Shown: piece after piece, positions 1 through 13,434 of the stretch | Numbering within the stretch: the first letter of the stretch is position 1 | Layout: each line of letters opens with the position of its first letter | Assembly (NCBI GenBank): GCA_904066235.2 | Contig: CAJFCV020000005.1 | Span: forward strand, 3,529,501-3,593,500 | Reading direction: 5' to 3' | DNA from: Bursaphelenchus xylophilus | Lineage: Eukaryota > Nematoda > Chromadorea > Rhabditida > Aphelenchoididae | Length of the DNA: 64,000 bases | Program-made: the position numbers and the translations under genes | The notes under the pieces: model-generated | Databases searched by the model: none | The model's input: the letters and a program-made list of their open reading frames with translations, nothing else | What the model was told of the DNA's origin: nothing

Positions 1-600
1 GGCCATGACATCTTCCCATCGGGCCGGCCTAGTCGTTTTTTCCCCCCTTCTCGAGGGCGCCAAAGGTCGTTGGGGGGAGGCGAAAGGAGGGCGATGACAA
101 ATGACATCTCCGGCCCTCCACATTTCCTTTTCGTCACATTTTCGCGATCCCCGTTTACATCCATTTATTTTATTGGAAAAACAAACCAAAGACGGGCTCC
201 TCGGGCAAAAAAAAATGAAGAAGCGACGGTAATCGAAAAGACAGCTGGATCCGCGAGGAATGGGACGGCGGATTTCGGGGGATTCAGAGCGATTGACAAA
301 TTTGGATGGAGATTTTTGTTGGATTTGTGGGCAGGAAGGTGACATTTTCTCGGTAAAGGTCATTGGTACCGTATGGTATGAAGCGACAGTAAGCTCTACA
401 AAAAAATTTTTTTTTACTCGTTTCCCATAGTCTCTAGTCGGCGAAAATAGACGAACATCTCAGCTGAAACTCAAAATAATGGGCTGAAAATTTCCATAGT
501 TTAGAAGTATGCTATTGACAGTCTGTATGCCAAATTGGAAGCAAATCTGACCATCCACTATCAAATGGCGTATGTTTTTTTATTACCCTAGATATTCGGT

Positions 601-965
601 GTGCAATTTTTTTGAGGGCCTTTTAGGATAATTTAGTGTCAAATTAATGTCTCCAAATTCTCAGAAATGGATTCCCAGTTGTAATTTGATTTATAAATAA
701 ACACTCTTTTTCAGGCGTATTTTACCTTGTTTTTTTCTCTTCCGAACTTTATCTTCTCCCTTCCAAGCTCAATATCTCTTGTAAATTTTCTGAGGGCCTT
801 TTAGGATAATTTAGTGTAAAATTATTGTCTCCAAATTCCCAGAAATGGATTCCCTATTGTATTATGATTTTTAAATTTATTACCACACTCTTTTTCAGTC
901 GTATTTTACCTTGTTTTTCCTTCTCCAAACGTTTTCTCCTCCCTTCCAAACTCAATATCGCTAAA
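601..965. repeat. two-unit tandem repeat, period about 180 bp
   Basis: The block starting near 601 (GAGGGCCTTTTAGGATAATT, then a run ending in CTCAATATCTC) is repeated from about 781 with a few substitutions and small indels. It is non-coding and of unknown role. Confidence 0.75.
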
Positions 966-2029
966 TCATCCCACTCTCCTCACTCCAGCCACCCCTGAAC
1001 AACATAATCCTTATCTCCGGCACTCTGTTGACTACCGTCTCCGCAAATACATCTGGAGCCCTCCATTTTGTCGTTGGAATCCCCAGCGGGCGGCGGGAGT
1101 GTCGAGAAGTCGCCCCATTCCCATCTTGGCCAATTCGCGAGATTTCCGCGGGTTATTCGCCGCTCCCAATGGGCGCAATGGAACGACTTTGGGTCATCTT
1201 CAGCGCCGGGAAATAAAATTGATGGTCTCTTTTGGTCTTCTGAAACCCCACCGCCCGGCTTTCGACACTTGCGCAACTGGTGGCTAGCATAAGGAAATCG
1301 AGGTGTCGGGAGGGGCATTCGGGGATCGGAAGTGGAAAAAATGAAAAAGAAAAAAAGTAGAAAGATTGCTAATAATTTTTACAGTATTAGAAGACAAGAT
1401 AATAAAGCACAGAAGGCAAACAAGGCGCTTATATTATACTTGATGACTTAATAAAATCAGCAAATAAAATAAAATAGATAAAAGAAAGAAAGCAAAAAAT
1501 ATGATTAACAAAAGAATCCTATTACGTATTTTACAACAATAAAAAGTTCACAGATCAACAACCTAATAGAAATGACAAAATTTTCGACTCCTGATACCAT
1601 AGTGTAACGGGTATGTAAAAATGAAATTTTAAAAGCAACTTCTGCAACTAATGAACATCAAAATAAAGAAATCATACACTCATAAAACAGAATACATTTT
1701 TTGGTATAAATAAAGTGTCTTCAGACCGTCTAAAGAGCAGATTTCTCAATTATATTATACATGACGGTCAGATGTGCCAAGGTTAATATAACTGGAGGAA
1801 ATGAACTGGAAGGCAATTACAAGCATTTGAAATTTGTGTCGCTTATATTGTTATTATATTTTCTTCGGATTGTTAGGGTAATGAATCATCATGACACATT
1901 TTATGGCCAAAATTTTCAAAAATTGTGCCTTTTTGCCCAAAAAAAGTTTTTGATGATTTAAAATCAGATTTGTGGCATATGGTATTAATAAACTAGTGTG
2001 TCCACAATTTCTCTCCGCATTTTTTTACT

Positions 2030-2232
2030 GAAACTTGATTTTAGCCTTCAAAAAGAAGGTGATACAATGAATTATTGTTGGGTCCAACATTTTTGCCCAC
2101 TTTCTATCTAAAAGCCTCGATTGTTTCTGCAAAGCGCGAGCTAGGAGTCTCGCATGCATTTTAGAAGAAATTATTCTATATTTGTGCCAAGTTTCATCAA
2201 CATCTGTGCGTTGCATTTGGGGTACTTCCCTT
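2030..2232. repeat. degenerate one-ended fragment of the CAAGGGAAGTAC element family
   Basis: The segment contains the family's internal phrases (GCAAAGCGCGAGCTAGGA, a GCCAAGTTTCATCAA-like phrase) and ends in GGGGTACTTCCC, as do the complete elements at 19421-20990 and 40137-40585. No matching left end is visible, so this is a solo or truncated copy. Confidence 0.6.
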
Positions 2233-3635
2233 ATTAGGCCTCTAAGTCAACAACAAGCTCTCTGTCTCTCCTCCAGACCTCTTTTCCTTTCATTCTCACT
2301 CTTCCAGCAATAATAATTTCCCGTATAACGTACCGTGCGAGTGGCTCGTTTTTTGGAAGCCATCTAATGTCTAATATCCCCGCACTAAATGAGTATAATT
2401 GCCTCGACAGTTGTCCAATTTCCGGTCGCTAAAGAACGTCGAACGACCCGCCGAATTTCGGGTTCGTGCCCGGCGGGCATTTGCATCACCCGCCCATTTG
2501 CATAATCTCTTCGACCAATAATTTTCGCGCATTTGGCGCGGGCCAGCTGTCGCTGAATTGAGATGCTTATGGACTGGAAATGATGCGACACGTCGAGACG
2601 AGCGGATTCGACCATAATTGCGGGAGTAATCTCGATCCCAATATTTGCATATCGGGTGCCGCTGGTCCTCGTTATCGGATTTATATTACACTAGACATCA
2701 AGTGTCGAGAACTCAATTTTTGGGTAAAATACGCTCCCAAAACTTCGATTTGATAAAAAAAATAAAGAACATCAAATATAGATCCATTTATTACAAGAAT
2801 CTTTGATATCAGGTCATCAAGGCACTAGTTATATCTTCAAATCGAAAATGCAAAGATTCGGGCAAGAGAACGAACAAAAATCAATGGATATCGGATGTCA
2901 TTTCGGGTATTTTCATAAGGCATTCAGGACCAGAACATGAAAAATTAGACTAAAAAAAGAAAAATCAAAAAATTTTGAGAATTTCCTACTGTAAAATTGT
3001 AGGAAATTGCAGATTTTAAAAGTAGTTCAGATTGTAAAAAATGGCATGTTATTGAAAAATGAATAAAGCTGAAGTTTGAACATCATATTCATGCCAAATT
3101 TGGCTAGATTAGTAAAGGATGAGCGGTGGAAAATGATATTTTAAAACGGGATATCAGATGGGTTTGAACTCGAAAAGGATGATCAAAATGAGGGGCAATA
3201 GTTGACTAAGGCTGGTAAAATTAAAGCGACTTATGTGGAGGACAACATTCGATCATATTATGGGTGTAAATGTTGCGTAAATGAGGGTGATCTTGTATAA
3301 TAATAATGGGAAATGATGACATGGATAATATCGCAATATCGAGTTTTTGAGCAGAAGACGTGTTTAAATAGTGGATTATGAAATAAAAAGATATATAAAG
3401 GCACAATACGACATTTTGAGTATTGACTTTCGTAATTATGAGCAAATTTATATCAAAAATGGAGAAAATTCGACTGTATTGACCAAATTATTCCCTTCTT
3501 TTGTCCGCCAATCTATCGTCGATGCCCTCAAATCAAAGGAATTGCCCGAGGGCATCGTACAATACAAAAAGTAAGTGAATTTGTGACGCACGGACAAAAG
3601 AAACGGAACTTGTTCGATCAGATGTCATGATGAAG

Positions 3636-6600
3636 TTAATTGATGAGAACGGAGGGATTCTGGGTCAAGTTGAAGATCTGACGCACTCTCTCCAACTGTT
3701 TCGACATTTCATCAACATTCATGGCTTTGCTGAAATTCAAAAATAAGGTTTTTGGAGGGAAAAAATTGAGAAAATGTTGCACAGTGCAGCCGAAAGTAAA
3801 CGGCTGATTTTGCACAGTGCGTCGACGATTTTTTATTCGAAAACAATGCAGAATTGACTGAAATACACTATTTTCACATCCCAGTTGTAAATTGGAAATT
3901 TACATTCGCCGCACAATCCAAAAATTTGAATTTTTTAAAATCTGCACTGTGCAATTGGTATTTTTCCGATTGCACTGTGCAGAATTTAATAAAATCGCTT
4001 TCATTTGTCGTATGAAGCAAAATTGTGAAAGTTTTATCGAATATATAAAACAAAAATGGCCTAGTCTATCAGTATGTATACCGTCTTGAAAATTTCCCCA
4101 TTGCATTGCGGAAAATATTGAACTTTTTTTATTTTACGCACTGTGCAATCGATTTTTTGCTGATTTTCCAGTACTGTGCAGACAAATAAATTTTTCAGTC
4201 AGTGAAAAACATACTTTGAGATGACAGTCTCATCGCAGACACTTGATGGAGTTGATGAAGTCGACTTGTTTGGAGATTGCCGATGATTTTCGTCGATGGG
4301 AGAGGCCAGTCGTGAGAAAAGCGACATAACATTGGAATTCGCAGCAGGCTAAAGGTAAATTACATTATAAAAGTCATAAAATGTATTTTCACATTTATTT
4401 ACAACCAAAAATCAGCATAAAATTCAATGCCAAAGGCTTTGCCAATTTGGCGGGAAATTTGAAATTCAATTTTTAGAAAATTTTCACATTTTCAAAAAAT
4501 CCTCACCATAAAATTGGGTACTGTACATTGTAGGGTCTGCTCAATACTCGAATTCATTTGTCGTTTCATGGTCAACGCGGTATGCAAATTCGGATTTCCG
4601 GAGTGGCGGTTGCGGCTGCGGCGCGACGAAAAAACGCGCCCGCATCCCTCAACGGTGCAAGTGTGCGTCTCCTTCAGATGCACAGCACTATTGTGGATCT
4701 TCAACGCGCCTTTGTCACAAAAACTCCGGCCACAAGTCTGACATTGGACACGACGTTTCGTCGATTTGAAAATTCGAAGCTGAAAATTATATTGTTTTAG
4801 GGGAAATTGATGATTTTAGATGGTGAAAAAGACTAATTTTGATGTTGAAAATTTATTTTGAGCTGTAAAATATTTGAAACTAACCAAATCTACTTGATTT
4901 ATGGATTAAATTTGAAAAAAAAAATTCATTTTTTTGTCATGGATAATATAAAAATTTGAAAGAAAAGTATCTCAGACTTAATCAATCTAGCTGAAATTTT
5001 GCATAGATCAAGTGTAAAGTGACAAAATGCTACTGTCAAAATTTCAGTTTGATTTGAAAATTTTCAATAGAAATTTCACTCAATTTTCGGCCGGAAATCG
5101 GCTATTTTTTCTATATTCGCCAAAAAATTATATTTTTTTGTATTAAATCCCCTCTAAATCCCGCAAAATTAGCGTTACCAGATAATAAAATCCCTAAAGC
5201 CCCAGCAAATTTCTGGAAAAACTCTTTGCGACCCACCTTTTCGGACCTTTCGGCCGCTACCGTTGAGCTGACCTCGAGTGGGCTGATGGGAGGAGGACAA
5301 GTGGACGAGGTCCTGCTGGAAGAGGCGCCCTCCGAGACGGCTGTTCCCTCCACCTGGGGCTCTGCAATCAGGTCAAATTGGAGTTCTGGAAGCGAATCTT
5401 CAAGCCGAGATCAAGACATTGATTTAGGAGTGGGCTTGACTCATTTTTCCACTTTTTTTGACAAAGAAACGTGCTTTAGGAAAAATTTAATTTTCAGAGT
5501 GTAAAAAATATTCAATTTCCAATAAATTAAGGGCATATTTGGCAAAAAAATCTCAAGATTTTGCGATTTATCATCCTTTTTTTGCCATAAACTTTACTTT
5601 TTTTTCCAAAATTTCTTCTCAAAAAAAAATCCCCCAAAATTTTCCCCACTATAACTACCAATTTTTCTTACCTATTTCCGGAGCACTTGAAGTGCTCGCT
5701 GACATGTTCACATCTCCAATATAACTGTTATTATTGTTATTTCCAACCAATGACTCCAACAAAGATTGTCGAAGTTTATCGGAAATCGTTGACAAATCCG
5801 GAAATAAAGTGCCAACAACATGAAGAAGTGTGAGTTCATTCTTCACTCCGATACATCGAAATGTAGGGGAGCTGGTAAGCTGAAACTCAAAATTGAATTT
5901 TTCAGAAGTTTTCGTGGTGGGACCCAAAAATAAATGGGGAAATTTGGTCGGTGGGTGTAATAAATGAGATGCTAAAACTATTTTAGAAGCTTAGAGAGTC
6001 TTTGGAGTCAGAAAATCCAATCTTCCATGAATTTTGAGGAAAATCAAGTTTTCGTGGTGGGACCAAAAAATAAATTGGGAAATTTGGTCGGGTAATAAAG
6101 CAGGTCCTATGCTTTTTTTAGAAGCTTAGAGAGTCTTTGGAGTCAGAAAATCCAATCTTCCATGAATTTTGAGGAAAATCAAGTTTTCGTGGTGGGACCA
6201 AAAAATAAATTGGGAAATTTGGTCGGATAATAAAGCAGGTCCTATGCTTTTTTTAGAAGCTTAGAGAGTCTTTGGAGTCAGAAAATTCAATCACCCATCA
6301 AGTTTTGAGGGAAATCAAGTTTTCGTGGTGGGACCTAAAAATGTAAAATTTATTGATTTTTGCCACCAATGTGTTCGTATTTGTTCCTGAGGGTTAGAAC
6401 ATGCATAAAACACACTCTGCGACTTATTTTGAGCTGTTTCAAGTTTTCGCTGCGGGACCCAATATTGATCCCCAAAAATCTCAAAAACCCCCAAAACCTA
6501 CCAAATATCCCCTCTGCAGATCCTCCAGGCTCCAATTCGTCTTAACCAACACTCGATTCACCTCTTCCAAGTTGAAGTATTCGATCACTTTGTCCAAAAG

Positions 6601-6813
6601 TATTTTCATCCGACACGGAATCAGCTCATTCCCAACCAAAAGCGCACTAAATATCATCTCCAAGTATTGAATCTTGTGGCTTTTGATTAATTCTTCGTTT
6701 TCCGTCGGTTTGCTTTGGATTTGGGCAAAAATTGAAGACGAATTCTCCGACTTTTGCGGCATAAATGAGGATATCGCCCCGAAATTTATGGGGAGAAATG
6801 AGATATTGGACAT
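3636..6813 (-). CDS. bnc: basonuclin-like C2H2 zinc-finger protein
   Basis: Likely a nuclear DNA-binding regulator. I read six minus-strand exons: 6813-6502, 5879-5672, 5361-5237, 4779-4507, 4348-4215 and 3729-3636. Phases agree throughout and give 381 residues. Exon 1 carries the conserved N-terminal basonuclin block ([20 protein letters not shown], then [11 protein letters not shown] and [10 protein letters not shown]). Exon 4 encodes a zinc-finger pair: CQTCGRSF with later H...H, then [19 protein letters not shown], the basonuclin hallmark with its basic SRRSRNRH stretch. Exon 3 and exon 5 are Ser/Thr/Pro-rich linkers. Vertebrate basonuclins are longer and have three finger pairs; only one is seen here. 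Exon 1 begins with ATG directly after TTTTCAG, so the first exon may lie further upstream or the ATG may follow a trans-splice site. Basonuclin identity is strong; the 5' end is uncertain. Confidence 0.82.
3770..4185. repeat. intronic cluster of GCAC(A/T)GTGC motifs
   Basis: Six copies of the near-palindromic 9-mer, for example TTGCACAGTGCAG near 3778 and TTGCACTGTGCAG near 3970, lie in the last intron of the basonuclin-like gene (3730-4214). The same motif forms a much larger array at 14810-17005. Confidence 0.8.
5900..6345. repeat. intronic tandem repeat, period about 135 bp
   Basis: The phrase AGTTTTCGTGGTGGGACC recurs near 5905, 6047, 6182 and 6318, with the intervening sequence (AGAAGCTTAGAGAGTC) also repeated. 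The array lies in the first intron of the basonuclin-like gene. Related GTTTTCGTGGTGGGACC copies occur near 8410 and, inverted, near 62290, so the unit is also dispersed. Confidence 0.85.
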
Positions 6814-9800
6814 CTGAAAATGCGAAAAGGTTGGTTGTTTTGTGGCATTCAATGCGAAAAAGGGCGAAATTTGTCACGGTTAATCAAAAAAATAATTTTT
6901 TAAAAATCAAAAAAAAAAAAAAAAATAAAAAAATCGACCATATAATTCGTATTTTACATCAAAAAAATTTACTGAAAAATTCGTATTTTTCTGTCACATA
7001 GCATAAAAAATCAAAAAAGCCATCAAAACCCTATGAGGGGAAGACTTGACCCAAATGACCCAGATTTGGGTCAAGTGTTACTCTTGATGATAAATCGTTC
7101 GAGAAATCTCGGAAATGGAAGAAACTGATATTTTATAGGAAATTAATCATTAATTTTTCAAAAATCCGATGACTAAAGCCACTAACTACCAAGTATAATA
7201 TGTGTAATGTAAATTCAAAAATTTCAAAAAACCGTTGCCCATTCAAATTCCCGAAAATTCCCACAGAACCAATCGTAATCTTGCTCAGTGACCCTTCGGT
7301 TTCGGTTTCCCGATCCATTATCGAGAACCGAATCAGTGACCAAAACAACTGACCGCACGGCCAAAATCACGGCCAGTTTAAAGTTTAAAGTCGGGACAAA
7401 GACGACGACTAATGCATATTCGAAGACGATGGGGTTACAGCAAAATTCGAGTAGCGATGTTTCGATTATTAATCTCAAATGATAGGGAGAAAAAAAATTT
7501 TGAGAAAACGGGTAAAACAAGGTAATTTTATGGGGAAATGGCCTAAAAAGGGTGAAAAAAGTTCAGCAGAATGTAAAATACGGTAAAATTTGTTCTTGAA
7601 TTAAATTTACATTTCAGAAAAAGCATTATTAGTTAGAAAAAACAGTAAAAATTAGAAAAAATCGCAAAAATCGAGAAATTTTTGGCTAAAACAATGTTTT
7701 TAACCAAAAAGTTGGCCAAAAAATTGATGAAAATTACTCAATATGCCCTTAAGGCAAGATAATTTACCTTTTAAAATAAATTAAAAATCTTTATTTTTCA
7801 AAATATTCATCAATTTTAAATTTTCTTCAATCATTATTTTTTCGAAAAATAGGCCAAAAAAGGCTTATCTTTGGGCCTTTTCTTGGCCTAAAATTTGGCT
7901 CACAAATCATTTCAAGCATTGTCCTATTACTTGCTTCCTGTTCCTCCTACCAGTTGCTAAAAGTTTTGGACTTTTTGGACTTTGGAACAGATGATTCTTT
8001 CATAAAAAAGAGAAATGGATAATGTAACACAAGTTCCCTTGATTGCTCAAGAATCAGGTCTTTTTTTGAGGGCCTGACTCATTTGTCATGCTGAGACCAC
8101 CTGTGACATATAACAAGAACTTTTGCAGAAACTATCAAAATGATAAAAAAAGGATTTAAATTAAAATAAAGATGAAAAAAAATATTTTTTTTTGTAAAAT
8201 ACGGATTAAAATTTAGAACGAAATTTGCTCTGAAAAATCACGGGTCAAAAATCAAAAATTTTCAAACGAATTTTTGATGGAAAAACGAAATTTTTAACCT
8301 TTTTTGACTTGTATTTTAGATCTATTTTAATGATTTGATCTAAAAAATTCTCAATAATTTATATTAGGGTCAAATTTCATAAAAATTCGAGAGAAAACCA
8401 ATTTAAAATGTTTTCGTGGTGGGACCCAAAATTAAAATTTAATGTCCAAAATATTGTCAGGACTGATTTAAAATATTTTTTTGTAAAATATAACATAAAC
8501 GATATATTTTTTTATAACTTAAAACTGGCGAAAATTAAAAAATTTTTCTGAAAAAACGGGATTTTTTGAAAAAAAAATCGAAAAAAAAATAAAATATTTA
8601 ATTTTGCCGCTCAGATAAGTTTGGCTACTATCCCACTATTCCGGTCTTCCAGATCGTTCCCGACAACTTTTCTCCCGCCTACCGTGTCCCATCACTTTGC
8701 CAATCCCATTGTCCTTTGATCCGCCCTCCGATTTCTCCCGCACCGCCGTTTTTTCGGATCCCAATTTTTTCTTGCCTTTGTCGCCGCGACAGGCGTGCCG
8801 AAAGTCCGGGGCGCCGGTTTTTGGCGGGTGACGAATTTTATGGGATGACACTTCCACATAACGACACTACTTTATTCTGATTCTTTTATATACCGACAAA
8901 AGGTGGTCGGGATTATAAAAAGTAAAAATTATGCTAAAATTATAAGACTTTTATGGAGATACTGTAAGAAGAGGGCCTATCGAATATTTTGAGAAGTTTC
9001 TTTTTTCGATTTTTTCTTGGAAAAAATTGGAATTTTAAAAATTTTATTTTTTCAAAAAAATTGCCATATAAAGGACACTTCTGCATAATACGGTTTGAAA
9101 ACTTTTCAAATCACTGAAAACACTCTAATTTCCAATCACCCCAATTTTTTCCAGTTTCCAATCATCTTACTGTAACTTTTCAGATCCATCGTATAAAATG
9201 TCCCCACCCCCAAAACTTGGCCGGAAGTGATTGCGCTGTGAACCAATCTGCGTCAACGCTGTTTTCATTGACATTTCTTTTCTTTTTTTTTGCTGGAAGA
9301 CGCCCACCCCCTCAGGGCATTGGCTCTCTTTTGTTTCAAAAGTTTTGGGACAAAAAATGGGACAGTTGTCTGGAAAAGGGGCGGGGAGGAGTGATTGCAT
9401 GGTTATAATTAGAAGTGTCGAGGGCTGCCGAGAGCGTGGCCACAGTAATTTACGGAAAATCACGGAATTTTCGGATTTTTGGGTCGGCAGACTGCGCCCA
9501 GACTTTTGGCGGTTTGAAGGCGGATGATTAATGGAATCAGGAAGTAAGCTTCAAAAATATTTATGCCTTGCTTTTTAAAGGGCGAACTTTCGAGAATTGT
9601 GATCAGGACATGGTTAACTCAAAGCTCCGAAAAAAAGAGTGGCAGTAAGGTTGTACTTATATTCTTATCACAAATATATTGTTTGAACGTCGCTATTTAT
9701 TTTACTAAAATGTTTTCCCAAAAAGCCAGATAATGGCATAAAATTTTAGTCTACTTTTTGGGCGCACCCTGTAAAAAATATAATTTGGAAAACGGCAGTC

Positions 9801-12800
9801 TGCGCCCTTGAGTTTGGTCAAAATAGACTTGTAACAGATGCAGAGTAAATTTTAGAAAAATTACATTAAGAAGATTACGGTAGATATCGATTTCTCCAAT
9901 TTGGGACCATTAGCAAGTCAAAGTTTAATTCGCGAGCTGCGCCCATGCATAAGATTATTTTTACCGCAAAACGTAACCAATTGAGTCTACAATGCTCCAA
10001 ATTGTGTTTTCATTGTAATTACAATATATAAGCACAATAAAAGCCCGCCAATGTCATCGTTTTCTCAGCAGCTCGCGCCCTACACAAAATCCCAAAACCA
10101 CCCAAAACAAGTGAAACCCGAATCAAATGGCTCGGAAACAGATTGATGAAGATACCAAACATCTCCCAGATCGTCATGCCCCACCACTGTCCTCCAATCT
10201 GCCAAAACAATGCCCGTTTTTTCGGGGCCGCCCCCAAATCACGCCTGTTTTCCGGAAAGTCCCATGTCCCCTGAAGGCGGGTTGTGATTTGTCATTAAAG
10301 TGCCTGAAGTGCACTTGACACTCCTCTCCCGGCTTCTCCTCGCGATCTTCCGGATTGATTTTCGCCGAATGCCCTGAGGGTTTGTGATTTATTTTCTCCG
10401 CGGGACCACGTTGACAGCACTCAAAACTCGCGGATCAGCCCAATCACAACATAAAAATACGAAGAGGAATTCATTTTTTGGGCGGAGGGCATGATTGAAG
10501 GTAGGGCGCAGGCTGCGGAGAGGGGGAATGAAGAGAAATCAAGGCGCCTTGATTTCTGCAAAAAATGTATGAGATGATCGGTAAATAAGTAATATGTCGG
10601 AGTAAAATACGATTAATTGTTCTCGTGTTTCAAAAAAAAATCTCGGTGATAGCCTTCGGAGTAAAAAAATTGCAAAATATAGGGCGCAGTTTGGGGAAAA
10701 AACAAAAATATTTTTTTTAAAATATTGAAAAAAAGCCTCAATAAAATCCCGGCAAAATACGACCTTCTCCATCCACGCATTACAAACTTTTGTAGGGCGC
10801 GAGCTGCCCGCTCCACACAGAAAAGAAATCCAAGCAAAAGTGGAAGAGCCGAGCCGCAGGCACTTGAAGAAAAGTTCCCGAAGTCCCCTGTTTTATCACC
10901 ATTTTATTGTCCCGTCTAATCGCTTTAAAGTTTTGGCCCGGCCGAAGTTGTAACAAAAGTAATGACTTTATCGCCCAAACAAAAGAACAATGACACAAGG
11001 GCAGGTCAGATGAGGAGGGGATGTTGCAACAAATCCCGTTTTTTAGGGATTTAGAGATACTGTAGAAAGATTTGCGGGTTAAATGCGAAAAAAGAGGATT
11101 TTTTTGAAAAAGTAAGCAATTTTAGATGAATATCTCCTTGAAATTTGCCAAAAATTTAGCGTAAAATTTTCTAGGACAACGATGGAATTTTTACATTGTA
11201 ATATTCCCAAATAAACCATATTTTTAGTTTGGAAAATAGTCAAAATTTGACGTATTTTCGACCTTCATCTTCTTAGCTTCAAAATGATTCAATATCTCAC
11301 CTGAAGCTGCAAGACTGAAACTAAAATTTCTAGCGATCAAAATGTGACATAGCACGAGAATATGTGCAAAATTTCAAGCAAATATGGCAATCGCACTTTG
11401 AGAAATTGGCTTATTAATCATCACGTCTAGTAATGCCAAGTGCAATGTATAAATGATGAGTCAGGGGATAATAGACCTTTGTCTGGAGGCAGTAAGCCTT
11501 TCATAAAGATTTACTAAGCCCTGATGCTTTATTTGACATCAATAGCTAGACTAATTTCAAGATTTTTTTAATGTTTTTGCAAGAAAAATCAAAAAATTCG
11601 TGGATTTTTTGCTATAAGCCTTATTTATCGACAAAAAATTGTGATCCATTCACGTAATCTAAGATTCTCAAAGCTTTCTAGATCCTAAACCTTGCTATAA
11701 CGTCCGCGATTAGCCCCCTCTTGACCTGTCACTCCACCTTTTCCCTTCCCAAAGTTCCATTGAACCCGGGGAATGACAGTAGAAGATGGTAGATGGTCGC
11801 CCCGCTTCGTCCGTATTCGAAGAAAAGCTGGAAAGGACTGTGTTTTGTCGCGTTTTCTTTGGCTGGACCAAAACAGAAGGATGCGTCATGGATCGTGGCA
11901 TTTGGGAGAGCGACAAGACAGATCTCTCGGCCCTTTTGTGGGGCTGGCCATCCAAGTTTGGCGGTGTCCGTGGAGGCGGGGGAATGCAGATTCCAGGGCA
12001 ACTTGTGGATTGTCAGGAGCGAGTTAGAGCGTGGAGGGAGTGATAAATTGATTTTTAACCGCAGGCAACAGGAAAGGCTATTTTTAGAAAAATGATTATA
12101 TACTTCATTGCTTAGTTTTATATCTCCCACAGTAGCTGAGAAGTCTAAAAATGATACAGAGTAATCTTACGGAAGAATAAAGCCTTCTACAGCAATAATT
12201 ACGGTAATTCCGCAACAAACCCCGATTAAAATTGAAAAACAACTTTCATCGTATAACATGTCGCTTCTCGCCGAATTGTCATCTATAAGGTCAAAAAGTG
12301 CTGGTAAATGGAATAGCAGGACAATAGAAGCATCATAAATTCAGAATCTCTTTGAAAATCAAGCTTGATTGCCGACATTTAAGCTTCAGACATTAACGTC
12401 TATACTACAATATACCAATAGACAAATTAATGGTTGATTTAACTCCGAAAATCTCCGCACCTCTCCCCCAATCAGGCCTTGACAGTCTTCTTGCGATTCC
12501 TGACCTTTTTCTGGGCCCTAAAACAATCGCTTCGTGTCGCGGATTATTCATTTCGTGATGAGTAAAATGTCCAAGAGTCCGTGAAAAGAGAGCCGTTTTC
12601 GAAAAGCGGCGATGACACCGTGCAGCGAAATGAATCGGCCGGACTCATTGGACATTGTACGCTCTTTATGTATACGAAACCCGTCGTATCAGCGGCCATT
12701 AGCCTCAGGGGAAAAGTGATTTCAAAATCGAGAGAGAGTGAAATTTGGAAAAATCTGAGAGTTACAAATGACGTCATTTATGACAGGAAAGGAAAAAAAA

Positions 12801-13434
12801 TCGTATTTTACATTCTCTGTAGTATATCATTGTAATAAAAAAACGATTTTTTAAAATATTTTTTTTTAAATTAAACAATTTTTTATCTTTTTTTAAAAAA
12901 ATTGTTATTTTTAAACTATTTTTTTACATTTTTTTTTATTTCAACTTTTTTCAGAGAAATTACCACGTCATTTCCGCCCACAGTACTGCCATTTGAACCC
13001 CAAAAATCCGATTAATTTCCCTGCAAACTTTGAAAACAACACCATCACGTTTCAGCCCCAAAAAATCAAAAAAAAAATCCATTGCCTTTCTCCGGAAAGT
13101 GCTTATAACGAACAAAACAAAGGAGGTGGTAGAAGAAAACGTGCCAATCAATTGTCAGTGGGGAAAAATGTCAATTAGGAAAGAAAAAAAGATTTTTAAA
13201 TGATCTGTGAAAAAAAATTAAAAGTGATTTGTTTTTTGTTGCCCATGTGATGACATTTCGTCGTATGTTAAATAAAAAGAATGCTCTGGGAATTTGGCGA
13301 TGAATGATGATTTTTTTAAAATTAAAAAATTTTTTTTTGAAAAAATGAAAAAAAAATTTAATTTATAAAATTGCATTTTGTAGTTGTAAAATACGTGAGT
13401 GCACATGACTTTGTAATTTTTATAAGTTGGCACT
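6814..13434. other. 6.6 kb without a confident gene, upstream of basonuclin-like gene
   Basis: No exon chain or known domain could be supported. The DNA alternates between long A/T-rich runs and islands of higher GC near 7260-7450, 8640-8860, 9290-9540, 10060-10520, 10780-10930, 11700-12060 and 12440-12790. Several islands are open in more than one frame (for instance 11729-12130 on the minus strand) without protein-like features. They could be regulatory elements, missed 5' exons or unknown genes. A diverged mobile-element fragment is probable near 11240-11430. Confidence 0.4.

Larger units (their letters stand above)
1..3635. other. AT-rich stretch without a convincing gene
   Basis: Only short open frames overlapping on both strands are present, and none shows a recognisable domain or a consistent exon chain. 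The stretch holds a two-unit tandem repeat (about 601-965), more GC-rich islands near 1000-1320 and 2240-2680, and a fragment of a mobile-element end (about 2030-2230). A frame at 3371-3574 (+) ends near a GTAAGT and could be an exon, but it overlaps the likely 3' UTR of the minus-strand basonuclin-like gene and I do not call it. Confidence 0.5.
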
